Source: Mycolicibacterium sp. BiH015 (GTDB taxonomy: Bacteria; Actinomycetota; Actinomycetes; Mycobacteriales; Mycobacteriaceae). From it: DNA of 64,000 nt. The stretch covers positions 186,001 through 250,000 of the forward strand of contig NZ_JAQGCZ010000003.1 in NCBI RefSeq assembly GCF_027706845.1. Reading direction: 5' to 3'. Below, piece by piece: positions 1 through 12,845 of this stretch; within the stretch, counting starts at the first letter, position 1; each line of letters begins with the position of its first letter. Below the pieces are notes generated by a model that saw nothing but the letters and a program-made list of their open reading frames with translations, searched no databases and was not told the origin of the DNA. Made by a program: the position numbers and the translations under genes.

Positions 1-26
1 TTGACCCTAAAGAAACTTTAGTCACG

Positions 27-44
27 AATTACAAGATTGTAATT
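27..44. promoter_or_regulatory. Palindrome in the AT-rich intergenic left end
   Basis: An inverted repeat with 7-nt arms AATTACA and TGTAATT around AGAT lies in an AT-rich stretch (1-99) with no gene. In M. tuberculosis the gene downstream of Rv1476 is ripA, so this stretch may be the ripA upstream region with ripA running off the left edge. A regulatory role is a guess from symmetry and position only. Confidence 0.25.
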
Positions 45-99
45 GCAAACGGCGTTATCAAATAGTGATGTTTGAATTTGCGCGGTACGCGTCAATCCA

Positions 100-693
100 T
101 CAATCGGCGCTGGTCGACGCTGCCCTAGATTCGGCAGCGCGTTTGCCCCATTTCTGCAGGGCACGGGTTGCGACGACCGCGAGAGCGACCGCGAAAACAA
201 GCACAATCGTGAATGGCGTCCAAGGGAAATGCGACGTCGTCAACTCGGCGACGAATTGCTGCGACGACAAGACGGGATCGCCCGTCTTGGCCTGGTCCTC
301 GCCGGCCTCCAGCGTCACTCGATCGAACTCCGGGCTGTAGGTACCGGCAAACCCCGGGCTCAGCGCGAGCACCGTCGCACCGGGGTTGGCCTCCCCCACC
401 TCGGTCGCGATGTCGCGCAGCGGGGTGTGAATCGGCGGGTTGGCGTCGATGACGACGATCTTGAGATCGATACCCTCGCCGGCGGCCTCCTGGACCACCC
501 GCTCGAGTTGCGATTGGACCTCCGGAGAGGTCCCGACGGGCACGCTCACGCCCGTTTCGGCCACGTTGGCACGCACAATGTCCATGCAGGCGTCCGGGAC
601 CGGTTCGCCCGGCTTGACGTCGATGCCCACGGATTGACACAGCTGCACCGGGATATAGGTCGGCACGAACGGGACGAACTGCAGTCCAGACAC
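100..693 (-). CDS. Rv1476-type membrane protein (DUF6676-like)
   Basis: A 197-residue protein with a GTG start. The first ~150 residues look soluble and extracytoplasmic. One strong hydrophobic segment lies near residues 160-180, followed by a short basic tail, so it is probably a C-terminally anchored protein. The recurring hydrophobic strands around residues 75-110 (for example LKIVVIDANPP) suggest an alpha/beta fold. Its place, divergent from aconitase, matches Rv1476, which precedes the peptidoglycan hydrolase genes ripA and ripB in M. tuberculosis. A link to cell-wall hydrolases is therefore plausible from context, but no catalytic motif is visible and the function is unknown. Confidence 0.8.
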   Translation of the reverse strand: MSGLQFVPFVPTYIPVQLCQSVGIDVKPGEPVPDACMDIVRANVAETGVSVPVGTSPEVQSQLERVVQEAAGEGIDLKIVVIDANPPIHTPLRDIATEVGEANPGATVLALSPGFAGTYSPEFDRVTLEAGEDQAKTGDPVLSSQQFVAELTTSHFPWTPFTIVLVFAVALAVVATRALQKWGKRAAESRAASTSAD

Positions 694-758
694 ATCAGCA
701 CCGTACGCGACGGGTACCCGGCACGGGTGGCAGCACGCCGCCCCAGCGACAAGACTGA

Positions 759-3674
<2,916 letters not shown>

Positions 3675-3683
3675 CGGAGCATC

Positions 3684-4265
3684 ATGCCCCGGGTGACCGA
3701 CGATCATCTGGCGGCGCGCCGTCGTCAGATCCTCGACGGCGCTCGTCGGTGTTTCGCACAGTACGGGTACGAGAGCGCGACCGTGCGACGGCTCGAACAG
3801 ACAATCGGGCTGTCGCGCGGCGCGATCTTTCACCATTTTCGCGATAAGGACACGCTGTTCTTCGAACTCGCCCGCGAGGACGCTGAACGCATGGCCGACG
3901 TCGCGGCGCGCGAGGGTCTCATCCAGGTGATGCGCGACATGCTTGCTGCGCCTGAGCAATTCGATTGGCTCGCGACGAGGTTGGAGATCGCTCGCAAACT
4001 GCGCAACGATCCGGCGTTCAGCCGCGGCTGGGCGGAGCGTTCGGCCGAACTGTCCGCCGCGACCTCAGAACGGCTGCGTCGTCAGAAACAGGCCGGGAGA
4101 TTACGAGACGACGTCAACGACGAGGTCCTGCGTACCTATCTGGAGCTGGTGCTCGACGGGTTGGTCGCGCGGCTCGCATCAGGTGACGACCCCGAAAAGC
4201 TCAGTGCCGTACTTGACCTCGTCGAGGCCTCGGTACGGCACAACGGCTCGTTCCGGAGCGATTAG
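3684..4265 (+). CDS. TetR-family regulator downstream of aconitase (Rv1474c-type)
   Basis: A 193-residue TetR-like repressor. The N-terminal DNA-binding helices are clear (ARRCFAQYGYESATVRRL, then GLSRGAIFHHFRDKDTLF, residues ~18-60). The rest is the variable ligand and dimer domain. The start has GGAG 5 nt upstream and lies only 9 nt after acn, so the two are co-transcribed. In M. tuberculosis the equivalent protein is described as an iron-responsive regulator of acn, so autoregulation of this operon is the natural reading. Its 3' end overlaps the convergent helix-turn-helix gene by 4 nt. Confidence 0.92.
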   Translation: MPRVTDDHLAARRRQILDGARRCFAQYGYESATVRRLEQTIGLSRGAIFHHFRDKDTLFFELAREDAERMADVAAREGLIQVMRDMLAAPEQFDWLATRLEIARKLRNDPAFSRGWAERSAELSAATSERLRRQKQAGRLRDDVNDEVLRTYLELVLDGLVARLASGDDPEKLSAVLDLVEASVRHNGSFRSD

Positions 4266-4456
4266 GCGGAGCGTCTACCGCGGTGGTTCGGCCCGCCGCG
4301 GCTGCGCATCGTCGCGCCCGATTCCCGCAGCATTGTGTGGATCGAACCGTACGAGTGGCCTGTCGATGCCACCAGTGTCCTGATGCTGGAGCCGGCCTCG
4401 TAGGCGGTGCGCAATTCGATCAGCAACTGGTCTCTCGACTTGCCGTCGTTCTTCAT
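4262..4456 (-). CDS. Small helix-turn-helix protein (Rv1473A-type)
   Basis: A 64-residue basic protein. The central segment (RTAYEAGSSIRTLVASTGHS, then YGSIHTMLRESG) fits a helix-turn-helix that recognises DNA in the groove, and the tail is Arg/Gly-rich. GGGAGG lies upstream of the ATG. Position between the TetR gene and the ABC-F gene, and length, match Rv1473A of M. tuberculosis, annotated as a possible transcriptional regulator. Target unknown. Confidence 0.85.
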   Translation of the reverse strand: MKNDGKSRDQLLIELRTAYEAGSSIRTLVASTGHSYGSIHTMLRESGATMRSRGGPNHRGRRSA

Positions 4457-4547
4457 GTGGGACGCCTCCCCGCAGGTGTTGCACGGATGTAGACGTCCGC
4501 ATACCCAGCCGCCTGGGGGTTAACACAGCCGCTCAGCGAAAAAAGTC

Positions 4548-6185
<1,638 letters not shown>

Positions 6186-6281
6186 GCTGATGCTCCCGAT
6201 GACGAAATAGGTTTGGGCCCCCAAAGGCTAGTGCCCGCCACCCGTCCGGCGCCAACCGATAACGCGGCAGCATATTTCGAG

Positions 6282-6300
6282 CGAGGTTAGCCTAAGCTAC
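6282..6300 (+). promoter_or_regulatory. IdeR/DtxR-like iron box upstream of fadD
   Basis: CGAGGTTAGCCTAAGCTAC matches 15 of 19 positions of the DtxR/IdeR consensus TTAGGTTAGSCTAACCTAA by my hand alignment. It lies 28 nt before the fadD start, overlapping a possible -10 (TAAGCT), where an iron-loaded repressor would block transcription. Two similar boxes lie at the other end of the locus. Confidence 0.65.
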
Positions 6301-6328
6301 TTCGGACGTCAGATGGTGAGAGGTAGAA

Positions 6329-8011
6329 GTGATCGAGTCGTCCATTCCGGCGATCCTGCGGGAACGCGCCAGCCTGCAGCCGCACGATGCCGCGTTCACG
6401 TATGTCGACTACGACACGGACGCCGCAGGCGCACACGAGGCATTGAGCTGGTCGGAGCTCTACCGGCGCGTGGTCAACCTCGCCGACGAACTCCGAGGCC
6501 AGGCACACCGCGGCGACCGGGTACTGATCCTGGCCCCCCAGAGCATGGAGTACGTCGTCGGCTACCTCGGGGCACTGGAGGCGAACCTGATCGCGGTGCC
6601 GTTGGCGGCGCCGATGCACCCCTCGGGCGACGAGCGGATCAGGGCCGTCCTCGACGACGCCGCGCCCGCGGTGATCCTCACCACATCGGCGCTCGTCGAC
6701 GACGTGGTGCGGTGCGTCGGCGACCGCCACACCCCGCCGGCGATCGTCGCCATCGACCGCCTCGACCTCGACGCCCGACGCCGGCCGCAGCGCAGGCGGG
6801 AAGAGCGCCCCGACGTGGCCTATCTGCAATACACCTCGGGCTCCACGCGCACCCCGGCGGGCGTGATGGTGTCGCACCGCAACCTCTCGGCGAACTTCGA
6901 ACAGATGACGGCCAATTTCTTCGCCGAACACGGCAAGGTCGCTCCCCCGGGCACCACCGTCGTGTCGTGGCTGCCCTTCTATCACGACATGGGTCTGCTG
7001 CTCGGGATCTGCACACCGATCCTCGGCGGCTGGACCACGGTGTTCACCAGTCCCGTGGCGTTCCTGACGAAGCCGGCCAGCTGGATGCAACTGCTCGGCA
7101 ACCACCAATGGGGGCTGACCGCCGCGCCGAACTTCGCCTTCGACCTCGCCGCGGCCCGGACCACCGACGCGGACATGGCCGGTGCCGATCTCGGAAACGT
7201 CCTGGCGATCATGAGCGGGGCGGAACGGGTGCAGCCGGGGACCGTCGACAGGTTCGCGAAACGTTTCGCGCCGTTCAACCTTTCGGACAGCGTGATCCGT
7301 CCCTCGTACGGTTTGGCCGAGGCCACCCTCTACGTGGCGACACGTCTGCCGGGACCCGCACCGACGGTTGTCCCGTTCGACGCCGAGAAGCTGTCGCAAG
7401 GTGTCGCCGCGCGCGTGTCGGTGGGGACGCCTCTCATCAGTTACGGAGCCCCTGTCTCCCCGGCGGTGCGCATCGTCGATCCGGAATCCCGCCGGGAGGT
7501 CGATGCGGGCAGGGTCGGCGAGATCTGGACCCGCGGCGACAATGTGTGCCAGGGCTACTGGAACAGGCCTGAGGAGACCGCCGACACCTTCGGCGCCACC
7601 CTCGACGGTGAACCCGACCAGAAATGGTTGCGCACAGGCGATCTCGGATTCCTTTCCGACGGCGAACTGTTCATCGTCGGACGGCTCAAAGACCTGTTGA
7701 TCGTGCGGGGCCGCAACCATTATCCCGACGACATCGAAGCCACCGTCAGCGCCATCTCCGGGGGGCGCAGCGCAGCGATCGCCGTCGATCAGGACGGCAC
7801 GGAACAGCTGGTGGTCGTCGCCGAAGCCAAGACCGACCGCGACATCGTCCACGACGTGACGGCCGCGGTGGCCAATGCCCACGGCCTGACCCTCACCGAT
7901 CTGGTGCTCGTGAAGCGGGGCTCGCTCCCGATCACCACCAGCGGAAAGATCCGCCGACAGAAGTGCGTGGAGCAGTATCTCGACGCCTCGCTCGCCCGCC
8001 TCGACGCCTGA
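6329..8011 (+). CDS. Long-chain fatty acyl-AMP ligase (FadD25/FadD23-type FAAL)
   Basis: A 560-residue adenylate-forming enzyme that would activate a fatty acid as acyl-AMP for loading onto a polyketide synthase. It follows the mycobacterial FAAL pattern closely: start IPAILRERASLQPHD, phosphate-binding loop YLQYTSGSTRTPAGVMVSH near residues 165-183, VVSWLPFYHDMGLLLG, RPSYGLAEATLYVATR, and the C-terminal hinge LRTGDLGFLSDGELFIVGR with ITTSGKIRRQKCVE supplying the late lysine. GTG start with AGAGGTAG upstream. First gene of a rightward operon with the GT2 and DrrABC genes, behind an IdeR-like box. Probable partner: the Mas-like synthase at 21.4-27.6 kb. The closest named family is FadD25 of the lipooligosaccharide locus; substrate chain length is not readable. 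Confidence 0.93.
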   Translation: MIESSIPAILRERASLQPHDAAFTYVDYDTDAAGAHEALSWSELYRRVVNLADELRGQAHRGDRVLILAPQSMEYVVGYLGALEANLIAVPLAAPMHPSGDERIRAVLDDAAPAVILTTSALVDDVVRCVGDRHTPPAIVAIDRLDLDARRRPQRRREERPDVAYLQYTSGSTRTPAGVMVSHRNLSANFEQMTANFFAEHGKVAPPGTTVVSWLPFYHDMGLLLGICTPILGGWTTVFTSPVAFLTKPASWMQLLGNHQWGLTAAPNFAFDLAAARTTDADMAGADLGNVLAIMSGAERVQPGTVDRFAKRFAPFNLSDSVIRPSYGLAEATLYVATRLPGPAPTVVPFDAEKLSQGVAARVSVGTPLISYGAPVSPAVRIVDPESRREVDAGRVGEIWTRGDNVCQGYWNRPEETADTFGATLDGEPDQKWLRTGDLGFLSDGELFIVGRLKDLLIVRGRNHYPDDIEATVSAISGGRSAAIAVDQDGTEQLVVVAEAKTDRDIVHDVTAAVANAHGLTLTDLVLVKRGSLPITTSGKIRRQKCVEQYLDASLARLDA

Positions 8012-8018
8012 GCCCGCG

Positions 8019-8738
8019 ATGCTGTCCTTCATCATCCCGACGCTGGACGAGCACCAGACGATCGAGCGGACGCTGCGATGTCTGAGCGCGTACTCAGGCG
8101 ATCACGAAATCATTGTGTCCGACGGGAACAGCAGTGACGACACGATTGAGATCTGCCGCCGATTCACCGACCGGATCGTCGTCCACGATGAGCCACACCG
8201 GCAGACGATCGCCGAGGCCCGCAACGCCGGGGCGGCCGCGGCCCGAGGCGACTACCTCGTCTTCGTCGACGCCGACGTGCTGGTGCCCGACATCGACGAC
8301 TTCTTCCGGATCGCCCACGGCGTCTTCGAGGCCGACGACCGGGTGGTCGCAGTGACCGGCAAGTACCGCGTGGAACCCGAAAAAGCCACCGCAACAGACA
8401 AATACGTGTTCACGATGCTCGGCGTGCAGTTCTGGCTGCAGAACAACCTGCTGGGCATCGGCGGCTCGGGCGGCGAGTTCCAGATGATCGCTGCCGACGC
8501 GTTCCGCGAACTCGGCGGCTTCGACGAATCACTGACCGCCGCAGAGGACATGGACCTGTTCCGCAGACTGTCCCGGATCGGGCGCACCCGATTCGAGAGC
8601 CGCCTGACCGTGTATCACACCGGGCGCCGGGCACACGCCCTCGGCTGGCGCACCGTGCTGTGGCAATGGTTTTCGAACTCCGTGTCGGTGTTCGCGTTCC
8701 GCCGATCGGCCAGCAAGGAGTGGACGGTGATCCGGTGA
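8019..8738 (+). CDS. Family 2 glycosyltransferase
   Basis: A 239-residue GT2 (GT-A fold) enzyme. Visible elements: N-terminal strand LSFIIPTLDE, nucleotide-binding SDGNSSDDT (residues 34-42), the metal-binding DAD at 84-86, and the acceptor-side FDESLTAAEDMDLFRRLSRIG near 170-190 with the ED catalytic motif. The C-terminal region is aromatic and hydrophobic and may sit against the membrane. It starts 7 nt after fadD and its stop overlaps the drrA-like start, so it is translated with a lipid activation and export unit. It probably glycosylates the lipid or a carrier; donor and acceptor are unknown. Confidence 0.88.
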   Translation: MLSFIIPTLDEHQTIERTLRCLSAYSGDHEIIVSDGNSSDDTIEICRRFTDRIVVHDEPHRQTIAEARNAGAAAARGDYLVFVDADVLVPDIDDFFRIAHGVFEADDRVVAVTGKYRVEPEKATATDKYVFTMLGVQFWLQNNLLGIGGSGGEFQMIAADAFRELGGFDESLTAAEDMDLFRRLSRIGRTRFESRLTVYHTGRRAHALGWRTVLWQWFSNSVSVFAFRRSASKEWTVIR

Positions 8739-9667
8739 TCGAGGTGACCGGGCTGTCCAAGGCCTACGACGGCGGGGTTCACGCGCTCACCGACGTCAGC
8801 TTCACGGTGCCGAAGGGATCTGTCCTCGCGCTCCTGGGCCACAACGGCGCGGGAAAGACCACGACGGTGCAGATCCTGTCCACGCTGATACCGCCGACCT
8901 CGGGGCGGGTACTGGTGGCCGGCTACGACATCGTCGAGCAGGCCGACGAGGTGCGCAACAGCATCGGCGTCACAGGCCAGAGTGCCTGCCTCGACGAGCT
9001 TCTCACCGGACGCGAGAACCTGATGCTGTTCGGCAGGCTGCGCGGCATGCGGCGCAAGGCGTCGCGGCAACGGGCCGACGAACTGATCGAGCAGTTCGAG
9101 CTGGGACACGCCGCGAATCGCCCGGTGCGGACGTACTCGGGCGGGATGCGGCGACGGGTCGACATCGCCATCGGCCTCGTGACCACGCCGAAGGTGCTGT
9201 TCCTGGATGAGCCCACGACGGGTCTGGATCCGCGCAGCAGACTTCAGGTGTGGGAGCTCGTATCGTCGCTGGCATCTCAGGGTGTCACCGTGCTGCTCAC
9301 CACGCAGTATCTGGAAGAGGCTGACCTGCTGAGCAATTCGGTCGTCATCCTCAACGCCGGTCGGGTGGCGGCCAGCGGAACCGCGGAGGAACTCAAGGCA
9401 CAGACCGGCGCCACCTACTGTCAGGTCACGCTCGTCCACCCCTCCGACATCACCAGGGTGTCGGCCGCGCTGGCCGGGATCGCCGACGTCGACGCCGACC
9501 TGAACACCAACACGGTGTCGGTCCGGGCGGCCGACGGGGTGGGCACGCTGAGCGAGGTGGTGCGCCGGACGGATCAGCTCGGGGTCGAGCTCATCGACAT
9601 CACGCTGCGCAGGCCCACGCTGGACGAGGTGTTCCTGAACTTGACCCAGGCAGCGCTCGCACCGTGA
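8735..9667 (+). CDS. DrrA-type ABC exporter ATPase
   Basis: A 310-residue ATPase of the daunorubicin-resistance (DrrA) class with a C-terminal extension beyond the nucleotide-binding domain. Walker A GHNGAGKTTT (near residue 40), signature YSGGMRRRVDIA, Walker B VLFLDEPTTGLD, and switch region TTQYLEEADLL. The C-terminal segment ends LRRPTLDEVFLNLT, typical of DrrA regulatory tails. I place the start at GTG 8735, overlapping the GT2 stop in a GTGA junction; GTG 8720 is the alternative, nearer an AAGGAG. It works with the two permeases that follow. In mycobacteria the best known DrrABC assists phthiocerol dimycocerosate export. Confidence 0.93.
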   Translation: MIEVTGLSKAYDGGVHALTDVSFTVPKGSVLALLGHNGAGKTTTVQILSTLIPPTSGRVLVAGYDIVEQADEVRNSIGVTGQSACLDELLTGRENLMLFGRLRGMRRKASRQRADELIEQFELGHAANRPVRTYSGGMRRRVDIAIGLVTTPKVLFLDEPTTGLDPRSRLQVWELVSSLASQGVTVLLTTQYLEEADLLSNSVVILNAGRVAASGTAEELKAQTGATYCQVTLVHPSDITRVSAALAGIADVDADLNTNTVSVRAADGVGTLSEVVRRTDQLGVELIDITLRRPTLDEVFLNLTQAALAP

Positions 9668-10404
9668 GTTCCCTTGCCGCGCTGACCGAACGGATGGTGC
9701 ACGTCGCACTGCGGGATTTCGACCTCGTCCTCGGCGTGGTCGCCCCGGTCGGGACGCTCCTCGGCCTGAACTTCGCGCTCCGGCATGTGATCGACACCGG
9801 GGACATGAGCTATGCCGACTATCTTCTTCCCGGTGTCATCGTGCAGGCGATGCTGCTCGGTGCGGTGACGACCGCGGATCGCGCCGGCTGGGAGAGGGCC
9901 AGCGGTTTTGCGGTACGACTGCGGACGCAACCGATCTCACTGCTCGCCCCAATGATGGCGCGGATGCTCTATTGCCTGTTACGGGGTCTGCTGGCGATGG
10001 TGGCGGCGTTGGCGACCGCATATCTGCTCGGCTTCCGGATGTCAGGCGGGATGGGCAGCGCCGCAGCGTTTCTCATCGTGCCGCTGCTCTTGACGGTGGC
10101 GCTGTCGCTGGGCGCCGATGCGACGGGCACGTGGATCGGCAGGGTGGGCGCCGGCCAGCTGCTCATGGTTCCTCAGCTCGTGCTGATTCTCGTCTCGACG
10201 TGTCTGGCGCCGGCGGAGTCGTTTCCCGGCTGGGTTCAGCCGTTCGTCACGCACCAGCCGGTCTCGCAGATCACCGACACGCTCCGCAATCTCGCCGTCG
10301 GGCAGGCGTCGGGCGGCGAGGTGTTGCTCACGATCGCGTGGTGCATCGGTCTGCTCGCCGCGTTCGGCGCGATCGCGGTGCGGACGCAGAGACGGGCTCG
10401 ATGA
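9664..10404 (+). CDS. DrrB-type ABC-2 permease
   Basis: A 246-residue integral membrane protein with about six hydrophobic segments and an ABC-2 signature near the C-terminus (LVLILVSTCLAPAESFPGWVQPF... then THQPVSQITDTLRNL). Its start overlaps the ATPase stop (GTGA) and its stop overlaps the next permease (ATGA), so the three are translationally coupled. It forms half of the heterodimeric membrane channel for lipid or glycolipid export. Confidence 0.9.
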   Translation: MSSLAALTERMVHVALRDFDLVLGVVAPVGTLLGLNFALRHVIDTGDMSYADYLLPGVIVQAMLLGAVTTADRAGWERASGFAVRLRTQPISLLAPMMARMLYCLLRGLLAMVAALATAYLLGFRMSGGMGSAAAFLIVPLLLTVALSLGADATGTWIGRVGAGQLLMVPQLVLILVSTCLAPAESFPGWVQPFVTHQPVSQITDTLRNLAVGQASGGEVLLTIAWCIGLLAAFGAIAVRTQRRAR

Positions 10405-11180
10405 GGACGGGTCCACTCACCACGACGGCGATCCTCGCCGAACGCATGGTGACGCACTGGCGTAGGAACCCGGTCATCCCGATGCAGTCTCTGTTGCTGC
10501 CGACGCTGCTGCTGCTGACCTATCACCTCGTGGTCAGCAAGTCGATGGTGCAGCTCACCGGCACCCACAACCTGAGCGCACTGGTGCCGATGTGCACGGT
10601 CGCGGGCGCCATGATGGGGGCGGTGGGGGCGGGCTTCCAGCTGCCCAGCGACCGGGACAGCGGCCTGCTCAGCCGGTTCTGGGTGCAACCGGTGCAGCGA
10701 TATACCCTCCTCGCGGGAACCCTTGCCGCAGAGGCCGTCAGAACGCTCGGGGCCGGGATCATCATCGTCGCCGTCGGCATGGCTCTGGGCCTTCGATTCC
10801 GGGGCAGCCCGCTGGCCGTGGTGCCGTTCCTGCTCATCCCCGTGCTGGTCGTCGTCGTCTTCGCCACCATCGTCGCGTTCGTCGCGGCCACCCGGCAGAG
10901 CACCGCACTGCTGACGGCGCTCGGCGGCGCGGCCATCGGCCTGTCGTTCTGCACCGGCGGCTTCGCCCCCGTCGACCTGTTCCCGTCCTGGTTGCAGCCG
11001 CTGATCCGGCTGCAACCGCTGACGCCGGTGGTGGAGTCGATGCGGGCACTCGCCGACGGCGACGCCGCCGGTCCCGCGATGCTCGCCGGCATGATCTGGC
11101 TCGCCGTGCTTCTCGCTGCCTTCGGCCCGTTGGCGGCGCGAGGTTATCGCCGCGCCGCCCAATCGGGAGGCGCGGGCTGA
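10401..11180 (+). CDS. DrrC-type ABC-2 permease
   Basis: A 259-residue membrane protein, the second ABC-2 permease. An N-terminal TTTAILAERMVTHWRRNP precedes about six membrane spans. The conserved FCTGGFAPVDLFPSWLQPLIRLQPLTPVVESM lies toward the end and corresponds to the same region in the preceding permease. The ATG overlaps the upstream stop in ATGA. The 3' end overlaps the convergent HNH nuclease gene by 37 nt, which suggests that the nuclease gene came to rest against the end of this operon. Confidence 0.9.
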   Translation: MRTGPLTTTAILAERMVTHWRRNPVIPMQSLLLPTLLLLTYHLVVSKSMVQLTGTHNLSALVPMCTVAGAMMGAVGAGFQLPSDRDSGLLSRFWVQPVQRYTLLAGTLAAEAVRTLGAGIIIVAVGMALGLRFRGSPLAVVPFLLIPVLVVVVFATIVAFVAATRQSTALLTALGGAAIGLSFCTGGFAPVDLFPSWLQPLIRLQPLTPVVESMRALADGDAAGPAMLAGMIWLAVLLAAFGPLAARGYRRAAQSGGAG

Positions 11181-12766
11181 CCGTTGCCTGATTCATTGCG
11201 CCGGCGTTCGTCGTCGATGCGTTGCTTGCGGGCCTCGGCGCGGGTGATGGTGCGTTTGGGCATCGTCAGACCCTCGATGTGCTTTCGCGGGCTTGCGGTC
11301 ACCGCGACTTCGGCGGTAGGCGTGCACAATTCGGGAAACAGCGTTCGCGATCCTGGATAGGTGGTGGCGGTGCAACCGTCAGGGTCTGTCCACACGATGC
11401 TCCCGTCGGGGTATTGCACGCTGCTCCAGCCCGGCCAGAAGGTTTTCAGCAGATGATGCTCCCGACACAGACATGCGAGGTTCGACGCACACGTCGGCCC
11501 GACGGGGTAGGGGATGGTGTGGTCGATGTCGGTGATCGTCGCCGGTCTCGAACAGCCAGGGAAACGGCATGTTTGGTCCCGGCAGCGGATGAACTCGGCC
11601 AGCGTCCTCGATGGGCGGTAGCGCGGCTCCGGTGGAGCCTGCCCGGGGTGAATCAGCGCCTTGATGGTGGCGTGCAGAGCGACCTGCGCGGCGACCGGCG
11701 CCGGGAGCACCGCACCTCCGAGAATCGTCGCAGGGCCGGCTGCACAGAGTTCACCGGGATCGGCGGCGAGCTCGTCGAGCAGACCGCGCAACGTGTAGCT
11801 CTGCCACGGCTTCGGAAGCAACGGGGAGTTCTCGCCGGTCAGGGCACGCCGCTGGGCAGAGAGGTCGCCGACGGTGGGTTGCGGCTGCTCGGTTGCAGCG
11901 CAATCGCGGTCCTCGGGTACGCCGGCAGCGGGCCGGGCCGCATCGACGATGTCCTGATCGACGATGTCCTGGCGGGCGATCACATGGATCACCACACCCC
12001 CGCCGGCGGGCCTGGCCGCCGCCTCGCAGCCGTTGGACTCGCACAGGCAGGGCAACCGGTCCCAGCCATAGGCCATGGCGGACAGGGCTGCTGCACGACG
12101 CTGATCCAACGTGCGCGGATCCCGGTCACACACCGTGCGCGCCAACGCATCGGCGCGCTTGTCGACCGCCTCGCCGTCGGGTGCCAACACCGTCGCCGTC
12201 ACGTAACACACGCCGTTGGCGGAATCGGTCTGCACGTCCAGGTGCGCGCCGCGGCACGCCAATTCCGTGCGACGCTGCGCATACCGATCGTGGCGCAGCA
12301 CCAGCTCGTCGACGTCCTTCTCGGACTTCTCGCGAGACTTCGCGCCCCACGTGAGCAACGCGTTGGCCAGCTCGGCGTCGATCTCGCGCAGCGCGTCAGG
12401 ATCTTTCACCAGCATGGTGCGCGTGCAGATCGTGTGGACCAGCCGGTAGGAGATCAAGCCCTCGGCAAAGACCGCCGCGACCCGTGGCAGCCGCTCGCGT
12501 AACGCCACGGCATCGGTGAGCAGCCCGCTGGCCACCCCGCTGGTCACCTCGTGAGCGGCTCCGATCTGCGCGCACACCGCCGACCAGTTGTCACACCGCC
12601 ACTGATCGCGACCGGCAGAGCCCGACGCCCGATAGGCCGCATCGAGCATGTCGGCCATGTGCCCCAGCCGCGCGGCACAGGCGGCATTCTCCAGCCGCGC
12701 GCACGCACGGACCCCGTGACCCGGGGTGCGGGCCGCGGACACCGCCGCCAGAAGCTCGTCGAACAC
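11144..12766 (-). CDS. DUF222/HNH endonuclease, 13E12 repeat family
   Basis: A 540-residue member of the abundant mycobacterial 13E12 family. A long helical DUF222 domain (residues ~1-300) is followed by an HNH domain near 400-440: CRFPGCSRPA supplies a zinc knuckle, DIDHTIPYP and NLACLCREHH the catalytic His-Asn-His. It starts GTG-TTC-GAC-GAG after a TTCGAA-containing leader. Such genes occur in many copies in mycobacterial genomes and behave like mobile or selfish sequences, though no flanking inverted repeats were recognised here. It sits between the DrrABC genes and mmpL and has no evident part in lipid synthesis. Confidence 0.93.
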   Translation of the reverse strand: MFDELLAAVSAARTPGHGVRACARLENAACAARLGHMADMLDAAYRASGSAGRDQWRCDNWSAVCAQIGAAHEVTSGVASGLLTDAVALRERLPRVAAVFAEGLISYRLVHTICTRTMLVKDPDALREIDAELANALLTWGAKSREKSEKDVDELVLRHDRYAQRRTELACRGAHLDVQTDSANGVCYVTATVLAPDGEAVDKRADALARTVCDRDPRTLDQRRAAALSAMAYGWDRLPCLCESNGCEAAARPAGGGVVIHVIARQDIVDQDIVDAARPAAGVPEDRDCAATEQPQPTVGDLSAQRRALTGENSPLLPKPWQSYTLRGLLDELAADPGELCAAGPATILGGAVLPAPVAAQVALHATIKALIHPGQAPPEPRYRPSRTLAEFIRCRDQTCRFPGCSRPATITDIDHTIPYPVGPTCASNLACLCREHHLLKTFWPGWSSVQYPDGSIVWTDPDGCTATTYPGSRTLFPELCTPTAEVAVTASPRKHIEGLTMPKRTITRAEARKQRIDDERRRNESGNGQPAPPDWAARR

Positions 12767-12845
12767 ACTTTCGAATTTAGTTGGTGGACAGCTCCCCGAC
12801 CAGCTCGAATCGCCGGCCTGGGGATGAATACGGGTTTGTGGATAA

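Noticed and set aside
27-44. MtrA or CRP site upstream of the presumed ripA
   Set aside because: The palindrome is clear but does not match a consensus I can state with confidence, so only the symmetry is reported.
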